From the NCBI GenBank assembly GCA_014281115.1, contig JACONQ010000011.1, positions 620,001-684,000 on the forward strand: a DNA stretch of 64,000 bases, written 5' to 3'. The notes under the pieces are model-generated. The model did not search any database, was not told the origin of the DNA, and saw only the letters and a program-made list of their open reading frames with translations. Below, piece by piece: positions 10,952-23,570 of the stretch. How positions within the stretch are numbered: the stretch's first letter is position 1; every line of letters begins with the position of its first letter. The position numbers and the translations under genes were made by a program. The DNA comes from Laburnicola sp. R22_1 (taxonomy: Eukaryota; Ascomycota; Dothideomycetes; Pleosporales; Didymosphaeriaceae).

Positions 10952-12160
10952 CGGGCGGAGGCAAGGCTTCGCTGCATGCAGATTGGCACGAGTATTCATC
11001 TCCCCCACTTAGCGACCGCTATAGCATGATATAGTACGGTTGTATAGTCTTTACTTCTGTTCTGATCGCTAGTAGCTCGCCCTTGTGCTGTCTAGAAGCT
11101 GATCTTCTAGAGCTGTTCTCATCTGTGGCCTCCCGCTTGCCGCACCCCGCGCTTGTCTCCCCGAGCCTTTGTGGTATTCTCTTCCGTTCTATCCCTCTCA
11201 TCTATGTGCTTACTAGTGTACTACTCGAGCGGCGGCATCAAGGAGGCGCTGACATCGGTCGCGGTTTCGGTGGGATCGTGGGTTCCGGTCTCGCGCTTCA
11301 CGGGCATACGGCGAGGACCGAACATAAGATCGCGATAGTTGTTTCGATGTCAACGGGAAGGAGGTAGCGACGAGCGGTACGAAGGGACACGGAGGTGGTG
11401 TGTTGACGGGGTTCGTGGACGCTTTCGCGGGGGAGAAGTGGGCGGCTGTCGCGACAGGATGGTGGACGGCACATCCTAAACATTCCCAGTGTGTGTCGAC
11501 GGCTTTCCGGGGCTGTCAAACTAGAGCGCCTGGCAATACTACGGGCTACATGGAGGAGGGGTAGAACAAGAAAGTCCTTCAACAACTCCTACAACTACAC
11601 GTCCAGTCCACGAAGCGACAAACCACGACCTCTCAAGCAAAGACTCTTCCTCAAGCAGTTGACAGCGCCACTGCGTCCGTAGAAACATGGAGTATTCATG
11701 AAAAAGCATTTGAGAGCTTGTTTGATAAGATTGGGTGTCATGTAGAGCCGGCGTTGAGTGTAAATGCTGAAACCGCACCGCGTTGTGGGTGACGGCCTCT
11801 AGCTAGACCGTCTAGGTCATAGTACACCTACTGCTATATATACGGCCTAAAAATATCGGAGGAGCTTTTTAGCATTGCTAATTGCACTGGGAAGCAAACT
11901 CTACACGCCCACATTGCTCGGATTCTGCGTCGTCATCCACTGCTTACGCGCTTCACCTCCGACGTCACTTGCCGGCCACCCACCAAAACAAACACCTCAT
12001 GACACGTGTACCCCGCCGCATGGTCACCCACCTTACTATCAAACGGCACTAGAAGCTTCGAGCTGTCGCCTTGATCCAGAGAGGTACTCTACGCCCCGAC
12101 CGTCACCATGGTGATCCAGCGCAGACCCCGTGACCTCGCTTACTAGCGCCTCCGCCTTGC
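10952..12160. other. Intergenic, no supported gene
   Basis: Several short frames on both strands (for example 11083-11367 plus and 11298-11585 minus) overlap one another, lack motifs and show no convincing introns. Nothing is called. Confidence 0.4.
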
Positions 12161-12240
12161 TATATAAACCTCCCTCTCCCGTCCCCATCCCTTCTTCATT
12201 CTTTTCTCATGGGCCGGCCCACACTCCCTTCCTCCCCTAT
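12161..12240 (+). promoter_or_regulatory. TATA-type core promoter-like element
   Basis: TATATAAACC at 12161 is followed by a long CT-rich tract (CTCCCTCTCCCGTCCCC...TTCATTC) and an ATG at 12209. This is the layout of strong fungal TATA promoters and resembles those at 36288 and 53334. The frame from 12209 is only about 40 codons (MGRPTLPSSPIPRACH), so the downstream gene is unclear. Confidence 0.35.
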
Positions 12241-12585
12241 TCCCAGGGCTTGCCACACTCGCGATCCATCGTTCATGATGATCGGATCACGCTCATTGCA
12301 CAACGAGCGTTGTATATCTTTCTGGGTATGACAGTTGGGTATGACAGCGGGGTAATTTTTGTTTTCCAACCTTTATGGTTCTTTTTTTTCATTGAGCTTG
12401 TTGACGCTGTCAACTGCTTGAGGAAGAGTCTCTTTCATTTGTTGTTGTGTGATGTGTATCTGCCGGCCTGGAGTCTTGACCAAGCTCTCGTGCTGAGGAT
12501 GTTCTTTTGTTGTCGTTGTGCCGTAGTGGGGTTTCATGCGTAGTGCCCGAACTCACGTTCATTGTACAGAAAACGAAAAACCACG

Positions 12586-12617
<32 letters not shown>

Positions 12618-13797
12618 GACACCTTGCTCCTCAAGACGTCGATACTACCACCCTGCAGCCATTGCGCGTTCTGCCCCTCCTACACCCTCACTCCGCACCG
12701 AGCTCTTCACGCCCCATTCAGTGTTGGCCACACCCACTACTACCTGCCTTAGCCCTCACCATCGTCTTCAAAAGCCTCCCATACGTGCAAAGCCCCTCAA
12801 TCCAACCGACGCTCCCCAACACCAACAGTCCCACCGCACGCAGCCACCCCATCGCTGACCCCGCCACGCACGCACGCACGCGCGCCACCCTTGCCAGAGC
12901 AGACCATCCCCAACCGCGAGGCCGATCGAGCACGACGTCTTCGCCACATAGGAATCTACCCCATCGCTTACGAACCCATATCCATCACGTGCAAGGATAA
13001 TTAGAGCCCCTGGCCTCTGCGGCGATGATATTCGAGTACAATTCAGGAAGAACATGCCCCACCAATGCGACAGAGCTGGCCCCGTATCCCTTGTCGCCGC
13101 GGCTGCTCAATAACAAAAGGAGAGCGTGACATCTATTCCACTGTGAGAAGACACTCAGTCGTTCTGGTATACCATGAGCAACGGGGAAACGTAGACCTCG
13201 TGACTTGTCACACCCCGCGCATCTTCGGCGGCGCGGCGAGATCCTTCGCTAGGCCCTCTCTGGCCCATGTAGAACTTGGGGGGATCCTTCAATACCATCT
13301 GCCTGACGCATACACATAACCGCCGCGCTGTGTTTCCTCCGTCGTCTCCTCGTTGCGCCCATAGCCGGACTACCTTATTCGCAACCCTGCCGAGGAAAGA
13401 ACAGAAGCTGGACTTGGAAACGCTGCTTCATACTCAGAGCTTTGGAATTCTACGAGTGGGCCTACGGACGCACAGATAGCTAGCTGTACAATTAATAAAA
13501 GATGTCAAAGAACCAATGACCCATCTTCCGCAGCGCAAGCTCTGAGAAACACTACCAAGAACAAGACAACACGGGCCATCAAAGCCGAGCAAGAACTACA
13601 ACGAGATATACTCTATTCATTTATTCCTATCCGTTTTATAGTCGACTTAACCTTTTACAGATTATGAGACTCTATTGATCCTTGACTCTATGTACCGTTC
13701 GCCCGTGTATGTATGATCTCCACCAACCATCCACGCAAATACAACGAATGCCAACAGCCCTCCCACAAAACAAGCTTTAATCATTAACATAGTTGAT
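12241..13797. other. Low-information region around the GTT microsatellite
   Basis: Apart from the microsatellite at 12585, I see no gene. Open frames in 12500-13050 are low-complexity (poly-Val/Leu/Thr from the repeat, or Pro/His/Thr-rich) and overlap on both strands. Confidence 0.4.
12585..12618. repeat. GTT trinucleotide microsatellite
   Basis: GTT repeated eleven times plus one base (34 nt), uninterrupted. Confidence 0.97.
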
Positions 13798-15136
13798 TCA
13801 AGATTCCTCCAAGCATCCCTCAGACTCACATATGTCAAAACCCACTATAAACAACGCAGACTCTCGCTCTGTTGAGCACCTCTCGACGGACCTTTTGTGG
13901 TAGTGGGAGTGTGCTCCCATCGTCCAATTGGGATGACCATAGCGTACTTCATCGTCGAAAGGTTGAAATCGATAAAGGATAGAATTAGCGAAGAAATGAG
14001 TCGATTTTCTTGTCCGCGCAATATATGAATTGAGTAGGAATAGTGCGTAAGGATAGCTGCTGTCCCAGGTCGTACGTCTGCCAATTTGTTGTAGCCGCCG
14101 TGATCATGCTGTGTAAGAATATCGGCACCGGATAAAAATGGGGGGTACGGGTACCTGCCCATTTGCAGGCGGATCATAGAAATGCGAAGCCTGACAAAAA
14201 GCGCGAGAGAATATCGACCAAGAATGTCGTCGTTCAAAGTCGCACGTCGACCGTCTCTACACCGCGGCGCCAAAACCGGAGCACGTCAACATCCGACAAC
14301 GTATTTCGATAACCACTGGATAAACTCGCATGAGGCAGGCACTCCGGTAATTGGCGCCGCGGCAACCCCAAATGCTAAGAATAACCATTTGCGGGTAGAA
14401 ATAAACTCGTCCGTCAAAATATTGGCTAGGGATGAAAGCTAGACGTATGTCAGCAAGAACGCAAATATAAATAGGAGAGAGCGGAGCTCACAATAATAGC
14501 ACACTCACACGAGGCACTCCATAGTATATTCCAACCCGACCGTGAGGTAAAAGGAATGCCAATAGCCGGGAGGAACACTAGTCCTGAAAATGGACGGCTC
14601 TCAAGCGCGTTACCCATACCCCGCCGCTGGTCGACGGGAATGATGAAGATGAAAGCTAAGCATGCGTCAGCGCGAGCTCAGATATAGCCAGCAAGCGAGA
14701 TAACTTACAATAACCCTAATTGTGCAGTCCAGGCCACGGTGACGTCTCCGAGCATTGTCGAGCGCGATGTCCGTCGAGGACCAAGTGCGTATACGAAAAG
14801 ATAACGACGGCGTAGAAATAGGAAATCGTGAAGTTCGGAGGAGGATGTAAGAATGGCATACTGATACTTTTTCATCTTCTTCCGCAGTTGTTGCCGGTTT
14901 AATAAGCGGGGCAAGCCATGCATGTTGCAGAAGCATTGCATACGAATAAATATAAGGTGCGATGAGGGTTCTAATGAACAAACCCATGTGCAAGGTTGCA
15001 GGACGAATAATTAGCGCAACGAGCTGCGCGAACGGCGGACAAAGCCGCTACCAATGACTCTGGGACGAGTCTGCGCGCAGGACCGGATATTTGCTGGATC
15101 CAGCTCGTCACCTCCGCAAACTGGATTTTGTACATG
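13798..15136 (-). pseudogene. Decayed multi-exon gene, hydrophobic protein, family unrecognised
   Basis: On the minus strand several segments read like one spliced protein. It begins MYKIQFAEVTSWIQQISGP (ATG 15136) and continues LIIRPATLHMGLFIRTLIAP, but these are offset by one base. Next come a block ESRPFSGLVFLPAIGIPFTS and, after a clean intron (GTGAGC..CTGACATACGTCTAG), SSLANILTDEFISTRKWLFL. There is an in-frame TGA just after KYVVGC (~14267). The same frame then continues to MIRLQMG, crosses another intron-like gap (GTACCC..GGCAG) and ends with an ~85-codon exon at TGA 13798. At least two frame disruptions plus the TGA argue for a pseudogene. The alternative is a gene with unusual introns that I have not resolved. 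It lies 100 bp past the end of the ABC transporter, on the same strand. Confidence 0.45.
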
Positions 15137-15235
15137 TCGACACAATGGGCTCATAATAGGAGGGAGATTCGATTAGTAAGACCGCAGGCAAGAGGTTGAC
15201 TTCGGCCCGTGATGCCGCGTAAGTTAGCTTAGTGT

Positions 15236-18200
15236 TCATCGCTTGAATATCTTCTTCAGCCAGCCTTTAGGCTTCGTCGCATTGTCCTCCTCGTCTTCCT
15301 CGCCGACAACACGCAAGAAAACCTCGTCCAGGGTAGTCGGTGACACGGAGTAATACTCGAGTCCGATCTCTTCCCTACTCGCCTCCAAAAGCTGAATGAG
15401 ACCCGGCATACCACCAATGTCCTGCGAGCTCGTGTGCTGAGCCACGTCCTTGCCGTGCACACCCTCGTTGGCATTGTCGTCCTTCTCAGTCGGCGAGACA
15501 GGTCGTCCAGACGCCGAAGCAGCCTTGAGGACCTTGAATCGAAGCTGTCCGTGGCCACCATCCTTCGCCCCCCACTTGTCCATCTGCACGCCAGGTATCT
15601 TGCTGGTGACCCATTGCTTGACAGCGTCCATCTCCTCCGTCGTAGTCGCCGGAGCTGACCTGAGGACCAATTGTACGACGAAGGCATCGCCGTACCGGTC
15701 GCCAAGTTCGGATACAGTGCCCAAGGCAAGCATCCTCCTCTTCATGATGCCGACCCTTGTGGCGAGCTTGTCCGCTTCCTCCATCGAGTGCGTGGTGATG
15801 AGAAGAGCACGGCCAGGAGCTGCAACACCGAGAAGGGTTCGCCACATGACTCTCTTCGCCGCTGCATCCATTCCGCTACTTGGCTCATCGAGCAGCAAGA
15901 TACTCGGGTTACCCATGAGCGCTATTCCAAGAGAAAGCTTCCTCTTGTTGCCTCCAGAAAGCTTCGAAGCAAGACGAGTCTGGAAACGGACTAGACCGGT
16001 GGCAGCCAGAATAGCGTTGACAGAAGAGGCTGGATCCTCAACTCCTCTTATGCGAGCGTAGAAGTACAGATGCTCGGTTACAGTCATGGTATCCATGGCG
16101 TCAAACTGCGGGCAGACACCAAGATGGCCCCGCGCAGCAGCTCGTTTGGAGATGATCGAGATATTTTCGATCAAGACGTCGCCGCCACCGTTGATTCTCG
16201 TTGTAGGATGGATGTCGCCACGAATGAGAGAGATAGTCGATGATTTTCCAGCTCCGTTTGGCCCAAGGAGAGAAAAGACCTGCCCTTGTGGAATACCGAA
16301 TGTTATGTCGTCGACAGCGTGATTGTGGCCGAATTCTTTGTGTAAATGCAGTACACGAAGACTGTCGTTGCTCTGTTCCGCGCGAGATGCTTCTTGTGCA
16401 ACGGCAGGTGGCACACTTTCGGTAGTATCTTCCGAATGCCGTTGCCTTGACTTGGAGCGGTTAAAGATCGGTGGACGGTACCCAGAGTCCCACCAGACGA
16501 GAGCAATGAAGAGAATGATGGCCTGGAGAATTAGATACAGAATCGGGCCTCCATAGACATTGATCGCGCCGGGGTAGCTCGCTACCTGGTCTCCATCGCA
16601 GAGCAAGGAAAAGGCGTTCAAGGACAGCAGCATTGTGCGAAGGATGTTTCCGGAAGGAGTGATTGTCGCAAAAGCGTAGTTAAAGATCTTGAGGTCGCTG
16701 TCGATGCGGTATGCCGGAGAGTACGTCAAGATTGACATGTACCCTATGAAGTATAGCAAGAAGGTAGAGGCCTGAGCTCCGGCCGCGAAGGCAAATGTGG
16801 CAAGCTGAGAAGTTACCACAATGGAGATGAGATAGCCGAAGAGGATCGAGGTCAAGCCGTATAAGGAGAAGATGACAAACAAGTATCCAGGAGCATACCA
16901 GACGGAAGAAGACTATAGATGAAGAGTCAGTAAACATCATGCGCCATAAGTGTAAGAAACTAATTGCTTACCCCAACGAAGATACCTGTTACGATGGCGG
17001 ATATAAACAAGACAAAAGCAAAGTCGAAGGTCAAGTATGCCAGCCACAACGGCGCCGCTCTGATCCCGTTGCTGTAATGCAAGGCTCGAACCTTGCGTAA
17101 ACGCTCGATGGTCGGGTATAAGGCGAAAAACGCAGGGTACACACACATGGCGAGACCAAAGTACAATATGAGCTGCAACGTCTTGCCCATGTCAGGAGAA
17201 AAGGGCACAGCAAACTGCTGATACTGCGTCGACACCGGAATGCCAGAGAGTATGGTATCAAGAGCGCCCAGGGTGACCATGCCTGGCAGGACGCTACGAT
17301 TTATCAAGTATGCCATGACTGGAGGGTCGTTCTCTTGAAAAAAGAAGCCGCCGGGAGTGACGTTGCGGAATCTCGTGTTGATGAAATCGTTGAACTCGTC
17401 GAGAGTATCGACGGACTGAAAGACCGATTCGTCAAGGCCGGTGATCGTGGCAAGGGTGCTTGCGTTGACAAGATCGGGAGGACCGATTGGAATGAGCAGA
17501 AGCCTTTCGGTGTCCACGTTTGAAAGAGAATAGACGCCAGGATGGCTGGACGCTTCGCCAGGATCGCATCCGACTGCTTCGTACCCTTTTAGAAAGAGCG
17601 TGACCATACCAGCAGCGATGATGGGAAGCAGCAGAGCGCAGACGTAGGGCCAGTAGTTCCTACGAAGAATAGTGACGCGCTTCCGGATAAGAATCAAAGT
17701 CTGCTGTGGCATAGTCGTGCCCCGGCCTTTGGACATTTGTGGACCCTTATCGACCTCTTCGGAATTGGGGTCAGGTACTACGATGTCTGTGTCCTTTGAT
17801 GACGCTGAAATGTTCGGCGTCGGCTCGTCTCTGTCGAGGTTGTGCTCCTTGACCTCTTCAGCGAGAGCCAGGAAGACGTCCTCGAGTGTTGGGCCGACGA
17901 TGTCGTAGTTCTTGACCCCGTGTGATCGAAGCTCGTCAACAAACTTGGTTGCACCGATTGCACTGGGGAACCAGTAGGTGGCCATGCCTTCAGATCGTGC
18001 AGGCTTCTGGACACCGTCCATCGGAGTGATGGCAATGCTCTTCGGGTAGGTAACATGATAGCCAGCTCCGATGTTGTGCTTGAGCTGGACCGAAGTGCCC
18101 TTTGTTTTGAGATTACCACGAGAGAGGATGGCAATGTAATCGGCGAGAACGTCAGCCTGCAAGAGTGGGCGATGTCAGTAGGTGTATGCCGAAGAAAACA

Positions 18201-20247
18201 AAATAGAAGGGAAAGGGTACGAAGACTGACCTCATCCAAGAAGTGTGTTGTAAGAAGAAAGGTTCTGTCACCGCGCTCGGCGAGAAGGATGTCCCAAATC
18301 TTGCGGCGGGAAAGAGGGTCCAGGCCAGAGGAGACCTCGTCAACACAACAAACCTTACTGCCGCCAGTGAACATCATAGCCAACTGAAGCTTCCTCTTCT
18401 GGCCGCCAGACAACGTCTTAGACTGCGCCTGCATCTTGTGACCCAGGTCACACGCCCGGATGAGGTTCTTGATGGTTTCCTTGTTATCCGTGGTACCTGC
18501 CGACTTGAGTCTGTTGAATATCTGCACATGCTCGAATACCGTAAGCTCGTCCCACATAACGTTCTTCTGTGGGCATAGACCAAGGCCGCCGGTGCCGTCA
18601 ATCTCGATAGAGCCGTTTGTGATGGTATTCAGACCGGAGATAGCGTCGAGCGTGGTAGATTTGCCACTTCCGTTGGCTCCAAGGAGGACCATGATCTGGC
18701 CACGACGAGCCTTGATGCTGAAGTCATTCACGGCAAGCACAGTCTCGGGTGGCTTGATACCAATCTTAGCAAGCACGTTGGAGCGGAACCAGCTCGGCGT
18801 CCAGTGCTTGGAGAAGGAGGACAGGATGATGGAGTGTTCAGGGGAGGAAGTCGTCGTCTGACGCTCCTTTGAAACCGTGCCATATAACCAGCGCTCAACA
18901 AGTGCACCGAGAATGGGATACACTATGATCTGGATGATGCAGAAGATCCAGAAAGCAAATCCTGGTAAAGTCCAATTGATATCCTCGTAATCGGGCGCAG
19001 CCTTTACCAGGTTTGTCGGCTGAAGCACGCGCTCGAAGCGGGCGACGTAAACGATGAACCACACGTAGTTCATACTGGGGAAAAGCAAGCTCAGCACGGC
19101 TACAGCACCGGTGTTGAATGGTCCAGCAACCTGCGCGATGATGGCCAGAAGGATGGGGATGAGGACGATGGTGATGCCAGACAACTGCGCCTTGTGGAAA
19201 AAGCTTGCGCCGAAGATGGAGAAGCTCGTCAGAGCGCCGCCTACCAGTATGTGGTATATTATCAATATCCCGACGTTCGTCTTCACGAATGCAAGTTGTC
19301 TTACGATGATACCCATTATGATCCAGCCGGGCACGTAGACGACATCGAAAGCGAGATGGTTGGACAAGAGGCGCGCAGCCTGGGTATGCCATGGTTTCTT
19401 AGCAGGAGACATGGCTTCTACGAGCTGCGAGATGCCGCCCTCTCTTTCAGAGGCCATCTGACCAGTCAGCTGGTATGTAACACCGCACATGCCGATGTAT
19501 ATTGCGACGGCAATGATGTCGATCAAGGCGCCCATGTACAGTGTCCGAATCATCTCTTGGAGCTCCTCTGGCGTCTTGTTCGTGTAAGGATATTCGTCGA
19601 TCGTGGCTGGTATGTCCGTTCCATTCAGCGAGGCGATGGCTCGGTTTACGGCGCTTTGGAACGGAAGGATGTAAATCTGGACGTCGTTGTCTTCTTGGTT
19701 CGCGAATACTTTCTCCCCAAATGCACCATCAGCACGCATAGTGTAGTTCCAACCAGAGCTTTCTCCTTCAGTGGGCGACGAGTGGAAGCTGATTGCACCG
19801 AAGCACTCGCTCGCGCCTCGCAGCGAGCTTGCGCAGGTGGTTAGAAGATCTACGTCTCCTTCCACGGTTGTGGCAATCTTCCCCGCGCTCCTCACTGTAT
19901 CCGACAACTTCTCTATGACCCTCTCGATGTCCCCTCCGGTATGTCCGTTGTTGATGAAGACGACAGTATTGCGGTTCCCGGAGGCGGCGCTGAGGGCGTT
20001 TTCGAAGCTTCGTATGGGGGTAGCAGAGCCGATGCCGAACTCGGAGGGGGGAACGAAGAAGTTCTTAGCATAGGTGATGAAGAACATCTGCCATGCCCAG
20101 TCAGTCATTGCAACGCGGTGTTGGAGAGAAACATACGAATATGATGGGCGCCCAGAAGGCGCGCACGCTCGTGAAGAACCACTGGCGCACGAGGACGATC
20201 TTCAACGTCTTCTTGGTGAGCGTCCATGTCTGCGAGAAGATAGCCAT
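15236..20247 (-). CDS. ABCA-type full ABC transporter, four exons
   Basis: Spliced model: exons 20137-20247, 18231-20087, 16972-18156 and 15236-16912, 1609 residues. All three introns (20088-20136, 18157-18230, 16913-16971) have GT..AG and in-frame joins. The start MAIFSQTWTLTKKTLKIVLV matches the basic/TM start of fungal ABCA proteins. Order: TM and lumenal segment, NBD1 (Walker A GANGSGKST near 503, signature LSGGQKRKLQ, Walker B CCVDEVSSGLDP), second TM/lumenal half, then NBD2 (Walker A GPNGAGKSS near 1267, signature LSGGNKRKLS, Walker B LLLDEPSSGMD, then ITTHSMEEAD). Both NBDs keep the catalytic Glu and the switch His. ABCA proteins are generally lipid or lipid-like exporters/flippases; the substrate here is not deducible. 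Intron 2 falls directly after the His-loop segment TTHFLDE. Confidence 0.93.
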
Positions 20248-21469
20248 TGCGACTTGGTAGGCCCCGATGGGCGTGCGCGCAGGTACAGTATCAAGGTCAA
20301 GGCTGCCAACTCCGCGCGCCGGAAATGGTGAATTAACGTAGGAACAAAAGGCGCATCCTGACGCAAGAAACGCCGATGGAAAGTATCTCAAGTTAGCCAC
20401 ACGAAAGCATCGCGAATGAGGGGAGGGACAGAAGGCAAAGAGAACTAGCACCGCCGAGACTCCATCGCATTCCGCGTATAGAATATGCCTCCCCGCGTGT
20501 CGTCGTCTTCGATGTGAATCGGGGCTGAATTGGCCCGACGGTCCTGCGTGGGTCAATGACGGCGGGGCTTGCGGCCCTTTAGGCATGGCGTGCGTCGCAA
20601 CCCTGCCCGGATCGCGCCCAGAGGCGGCCTCACGCACCATCGTCTTGCGAACTCTGGTTCCCGCGGATGTGAGTATGTGGTATAAACAACGTCTGTTCCC
20701 TTTTTATCCACCTTACGGGCCCGACTCCTCAGAGTACCATCGCAACATGCCCCTCCGCCCGATGCGCCGAATGTCCCACGCTCCATAAACCTCACATCAG
20801 GATCGGGATCCATATCTACAGCGCCCAGGATGCCCAGAAGCCGAGGCCGACTTGCCGCAGAGGCGACACAGATGTGGATACTGTGGCCGAAGGCAGTGCT
20901 CGGTTAAAAGTCGCCCATGATTCAGGTCAAAAGTCGCCATGCATTCTCGCTGCGTCATACATTTGTTTAGAAGGGAAGGACAAGAAACGGAATGGTGTGT
21001 CGAGGGCGACACGTACATCTGAGATCACCGCGCACATCCCACGAGCAAGCATCGCGCTCCAGCAACAATCTCATCGGACAAGCAAATGCTACAGACCCTG
21101 AGTCTGCGATAGGCTCGGTGCTACACGTCAGCATAGCCTCTCAACTCGATCAAGTCGACTGAATCGCCCGTTGTCAGCGCCCTCATTAGGCTTCTGTGGT
21201 CACGCGGTCTCTTTGGTCTTGGAAAAACAATCAATTACATTAGGCCTGAGATTCAGGTCCAGAAACAATGATAAACAAATACCATGTCCAAGTAATCAGC
21301 TGTAGCATACGAAGGTATGCAAGAATATCGACCAGCAATAACAAGCACTCTCACAATACCACCTCATCCAATTGAAAGACAACACCAGGTCGCACGTACA
21401 AGGCAGCCCTGTACAACGAAGAGATGACCCCCACAGTCTCCAGCCCCCACAACCTACTTCCTCTCCCCT
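20248..21469. other. Intergenic, ABC transporter promoter and unassigned DNA
   Basis: The ABC gene promoter must lie in the first few hundred bases. The rest has only short, motif-free frames on both strands. Confidence 0.4.
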
Positions 21470-21982
21470 TTATGATTTGCATTTCCTCGCCTGACAGTCA
21501 CTCTGTGCACCGCGTCAATTAAAGAAACAACCCAAATAGCACATGCAAGACTTACAAGCACGTTCTCAGCCCCAGTACATGCACGACTTCCTCCAGCATG
21601 TCTGCAATGACAGATAGCTTTCCTAGTCGCTTCATGCTCGCATTCGGGGCACGTGTCGTAATGGATACCACACGTGAAAAAGTCATTGGATTCGGCTTTA
21701 GGCAAGGCGTCGCGCTTCTTGCAGTGGTCCCGCTCACATTGCTCCTGTTGCTGTGTCAGTCCTAGGGAAATGGTCGCTCGGCCGGATACAACTGACTTGA
21801 TTCTTCTGGTAGGCTTCGCAGCCTTGCCCGAACCTGCACTCGCAAGTAGCTCTAGAGTCCGCGTACGCTTGGCACGGCGAGCATGTATCGTGAGAGATAG
21901 AGCATGGTACACCCAGTTGAGGAGTGGGGGCTGCGAAAGCGACTGTGTACAGCGCGGAGAGGATAACCGTTATCAAGTGCAT
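21470..21982 (-). CDS. Two-module cysteine-rich small secreted protein (candidate effector)
   Basis: Spliced model: exons 21797-21982, 21556-21744 and 21470-21502, 135 residues. Introns 21745-21796 and 21503-21555 are phase 0 with good donors (GTCAGT, GTAAGT). The signal peptide is MHLITVILSALYTVAFA. The mature part holds two similar modules. Module 1: DTCSPC...ATCECRFGQGC, then QCERDHCKKR after intron 1. Module 2: DTCPEC...AICHCRHAGG..C, then SDCQARKCKS and stop after intron 2. Each intron interrupts a module at the same place, so the gene arose by exon duplication. Size, signal peptide and Cys content are typical of fungal apoplastic effectors or surface peptides; no named family is recognised. 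A non-functional paralogue lies at 24372-24875. Confidence 0.82.
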
Positions 21983-22730
21983 GATAATCGTTGCTGTATA
22001 TGTTCAGGGTAAGGGTATTGTGATGCGTATAGGTAGACTATGGTGTGGTTGTGGTTGTTCTTTCGAGGGTATATTTATTGGAGGCTCCAGATACGGAATG
22101 CAACTGGGGTATTTATACGACATGGCTCAGTGACACGTCAGATATTGAAGCCGGACTTCAATACGACCCGCATGTCAATGGACACTTCACGATGTCCGGC
22201 TACGGCTCTTCAATTGTAGTGTCTGGAAGCGAAGCAATGATCGCGCTCTATGAATGTGCATATGACCAGAATCGGCCGAAGAGACAGCATCCGTAGGCAA
22301 ATCCCAGAACCGCTGTCCATCCATCCCCGAAGGACCCGCATAGGAGACCTATTACGAGTGAGTTATCCCCGGATACGCAATACACTTGTTAATCGTATGG
22401 AGCTTGATGATACGGTACTGTACATGTAGATGGCTGACCCGGGGAGTCGGCCATCAAAGGCATCTACCATCTATACAGGCTCTCACCAGAAGTATCCATG
22501 TAATCAGTGAGGCATACCTGCGGTGTGTTACCCTAGGATAAACAATACAAACGTGGGAGCTTGGAATATGTTAGTTAATATCACACGATACAACACCACA
22601 CAGACAAGAGAAGGCACATAATTCGGTACAGAAAACAATTGCTTTTCACGGAGGTATATATATCATCATCTCCTCACCATCCATCCCGCAATTCCAAATC
22701 CCGGCCAGACACCAAAGACTAGCCAAATGA
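21983..22730. other. Intergenic: secreted-protein promoter and 3' flank of neighbour
   Basis: No gene is supported. Bases 21983-22130 should contain the promoter of the cysteine-rich gene. Confidence 0.4.
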
Positions 22731-23570
22731 CTAGTCGTAGTCCATGTCCTCGTCTTCCTCATGTCCCTCCTCATAACCCTCATACTCGTCGGCATCGTCA
22801 TCGGCGGGAGTCTCAGGCTCCAGGACGTTCTTCTTCTTCGGAGGCGTCGACGGTTTGCGGAGAGAAAAGCGGAAGCCCTGCTCCTTCGGCTTGAACTGCG
22901 CGCGGTATCGGGCAGCACTTCGAGGAGACAGCGGATCCACCGGTTTCAGCTCCGGATAAGCAAGGACCATCTCCACAAAGTACACCTGCAAGCGGACCTC
23001 ACCCCATCCCTGACTCTTTTCGTTATTGTAGAAGCCTTCCTCACGGAGCTCGCACACCGAGAGACATTTTTCGCCGTCAATGCCCCAGCCCAGATCTCCC
23101 CTCCGGAGAGCGTGGAGTTGGAGAAGGTCCGGGTTGGCGAGGAAGTCGAAGGGTGTGTCCAACGCTACCCAGTCCCTCTCTTTTCCGAGGGCGATCTCGC
23201 CCTTCTCTTCCTCCTTCAAGATCTTCTCGAGGAGCGCGATGTTGGCGGCGGCCTCATGCGCGAATATGGCGTTCGTTTCGAACTGCTCGAATTGCGGCTC
23301 CTGCTTGGGGTACTGCCACATGTTGCCCTTCTTCAACACGAAGTGCTTCCGCGAGGTAGTTCCTGCGGCTTGGAGAGTGGCGAGCTCGAAGTTCTGGGTG
23401 CCTTCCGCGTAGAGGTCGGACACCTTTTTGAGTAGGCGTTGGTCAAATTCCTTGTACTTGTCATCGCCCAACACGTCGTACGAGATCGGCGTGTTTGTTG
23501 TCTCCGTAGATGAAGAGGTGTCGCGCTTGGTCCCAATGCGTACGAACTTGGTGGTGCGGGGGACGGACAT
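22731..23570 (-). CDS. Conserved-looking protein with acidic C-terminus, unrecognised
   Basis: Single-exon gene of 279 residues starting MSVPRTTKFVRIGTKRD. It has a mixed-charge body with Trp-rich segments (KGNMWQYPKQEP, GDLGWGIDGEKC, SQGWGEVRLQVYFVEMV), a basic linker near residue 230-250 (RFSLRKPSTPPKKKN) and a strongly acidic tail (DADEYEGYEEGHEEDEDMD). There is no signal peptide, so it is probably nuclear or cytosolic. Composition and length without internal stops support a real gene, and the basic-plus-acidic tail is common in chromatin-associated proteins, but I cannot name a family. Confidence 0.75.
   Translation of the reverse strand: MSVPRTTKFVRIGTKRDTSSSTETTNTPISYDVLGDDKYKEFDQRLLKKVSDLYAEGTQNFELATLQAAGTTSRKHFVLKKGNMWQYPKQEPQFEQFETNAIFAHEAAANIALLEKILKEEEKGEIALGKERDWVALDTPFDFLANPDLLQLHALRRGDLGWGIDGEKCLSVCELREEGFYNNEKSQGWGEVRLQVYFVEMVLAYPELKPVDPLSPRSAARYRAQFKPKEQGFRFSLRKPSTPPKKKNVLEPETPADDDADEYEGYEEGHEEDEDMDYD

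Noticed and set aside
15256..15845. Several open frames on both strands over the ABC transporter (15.2-16.1 kb)
   Set aside because: Other-frame shadows of the NBD2 exon; the ABC frame has all motifs.
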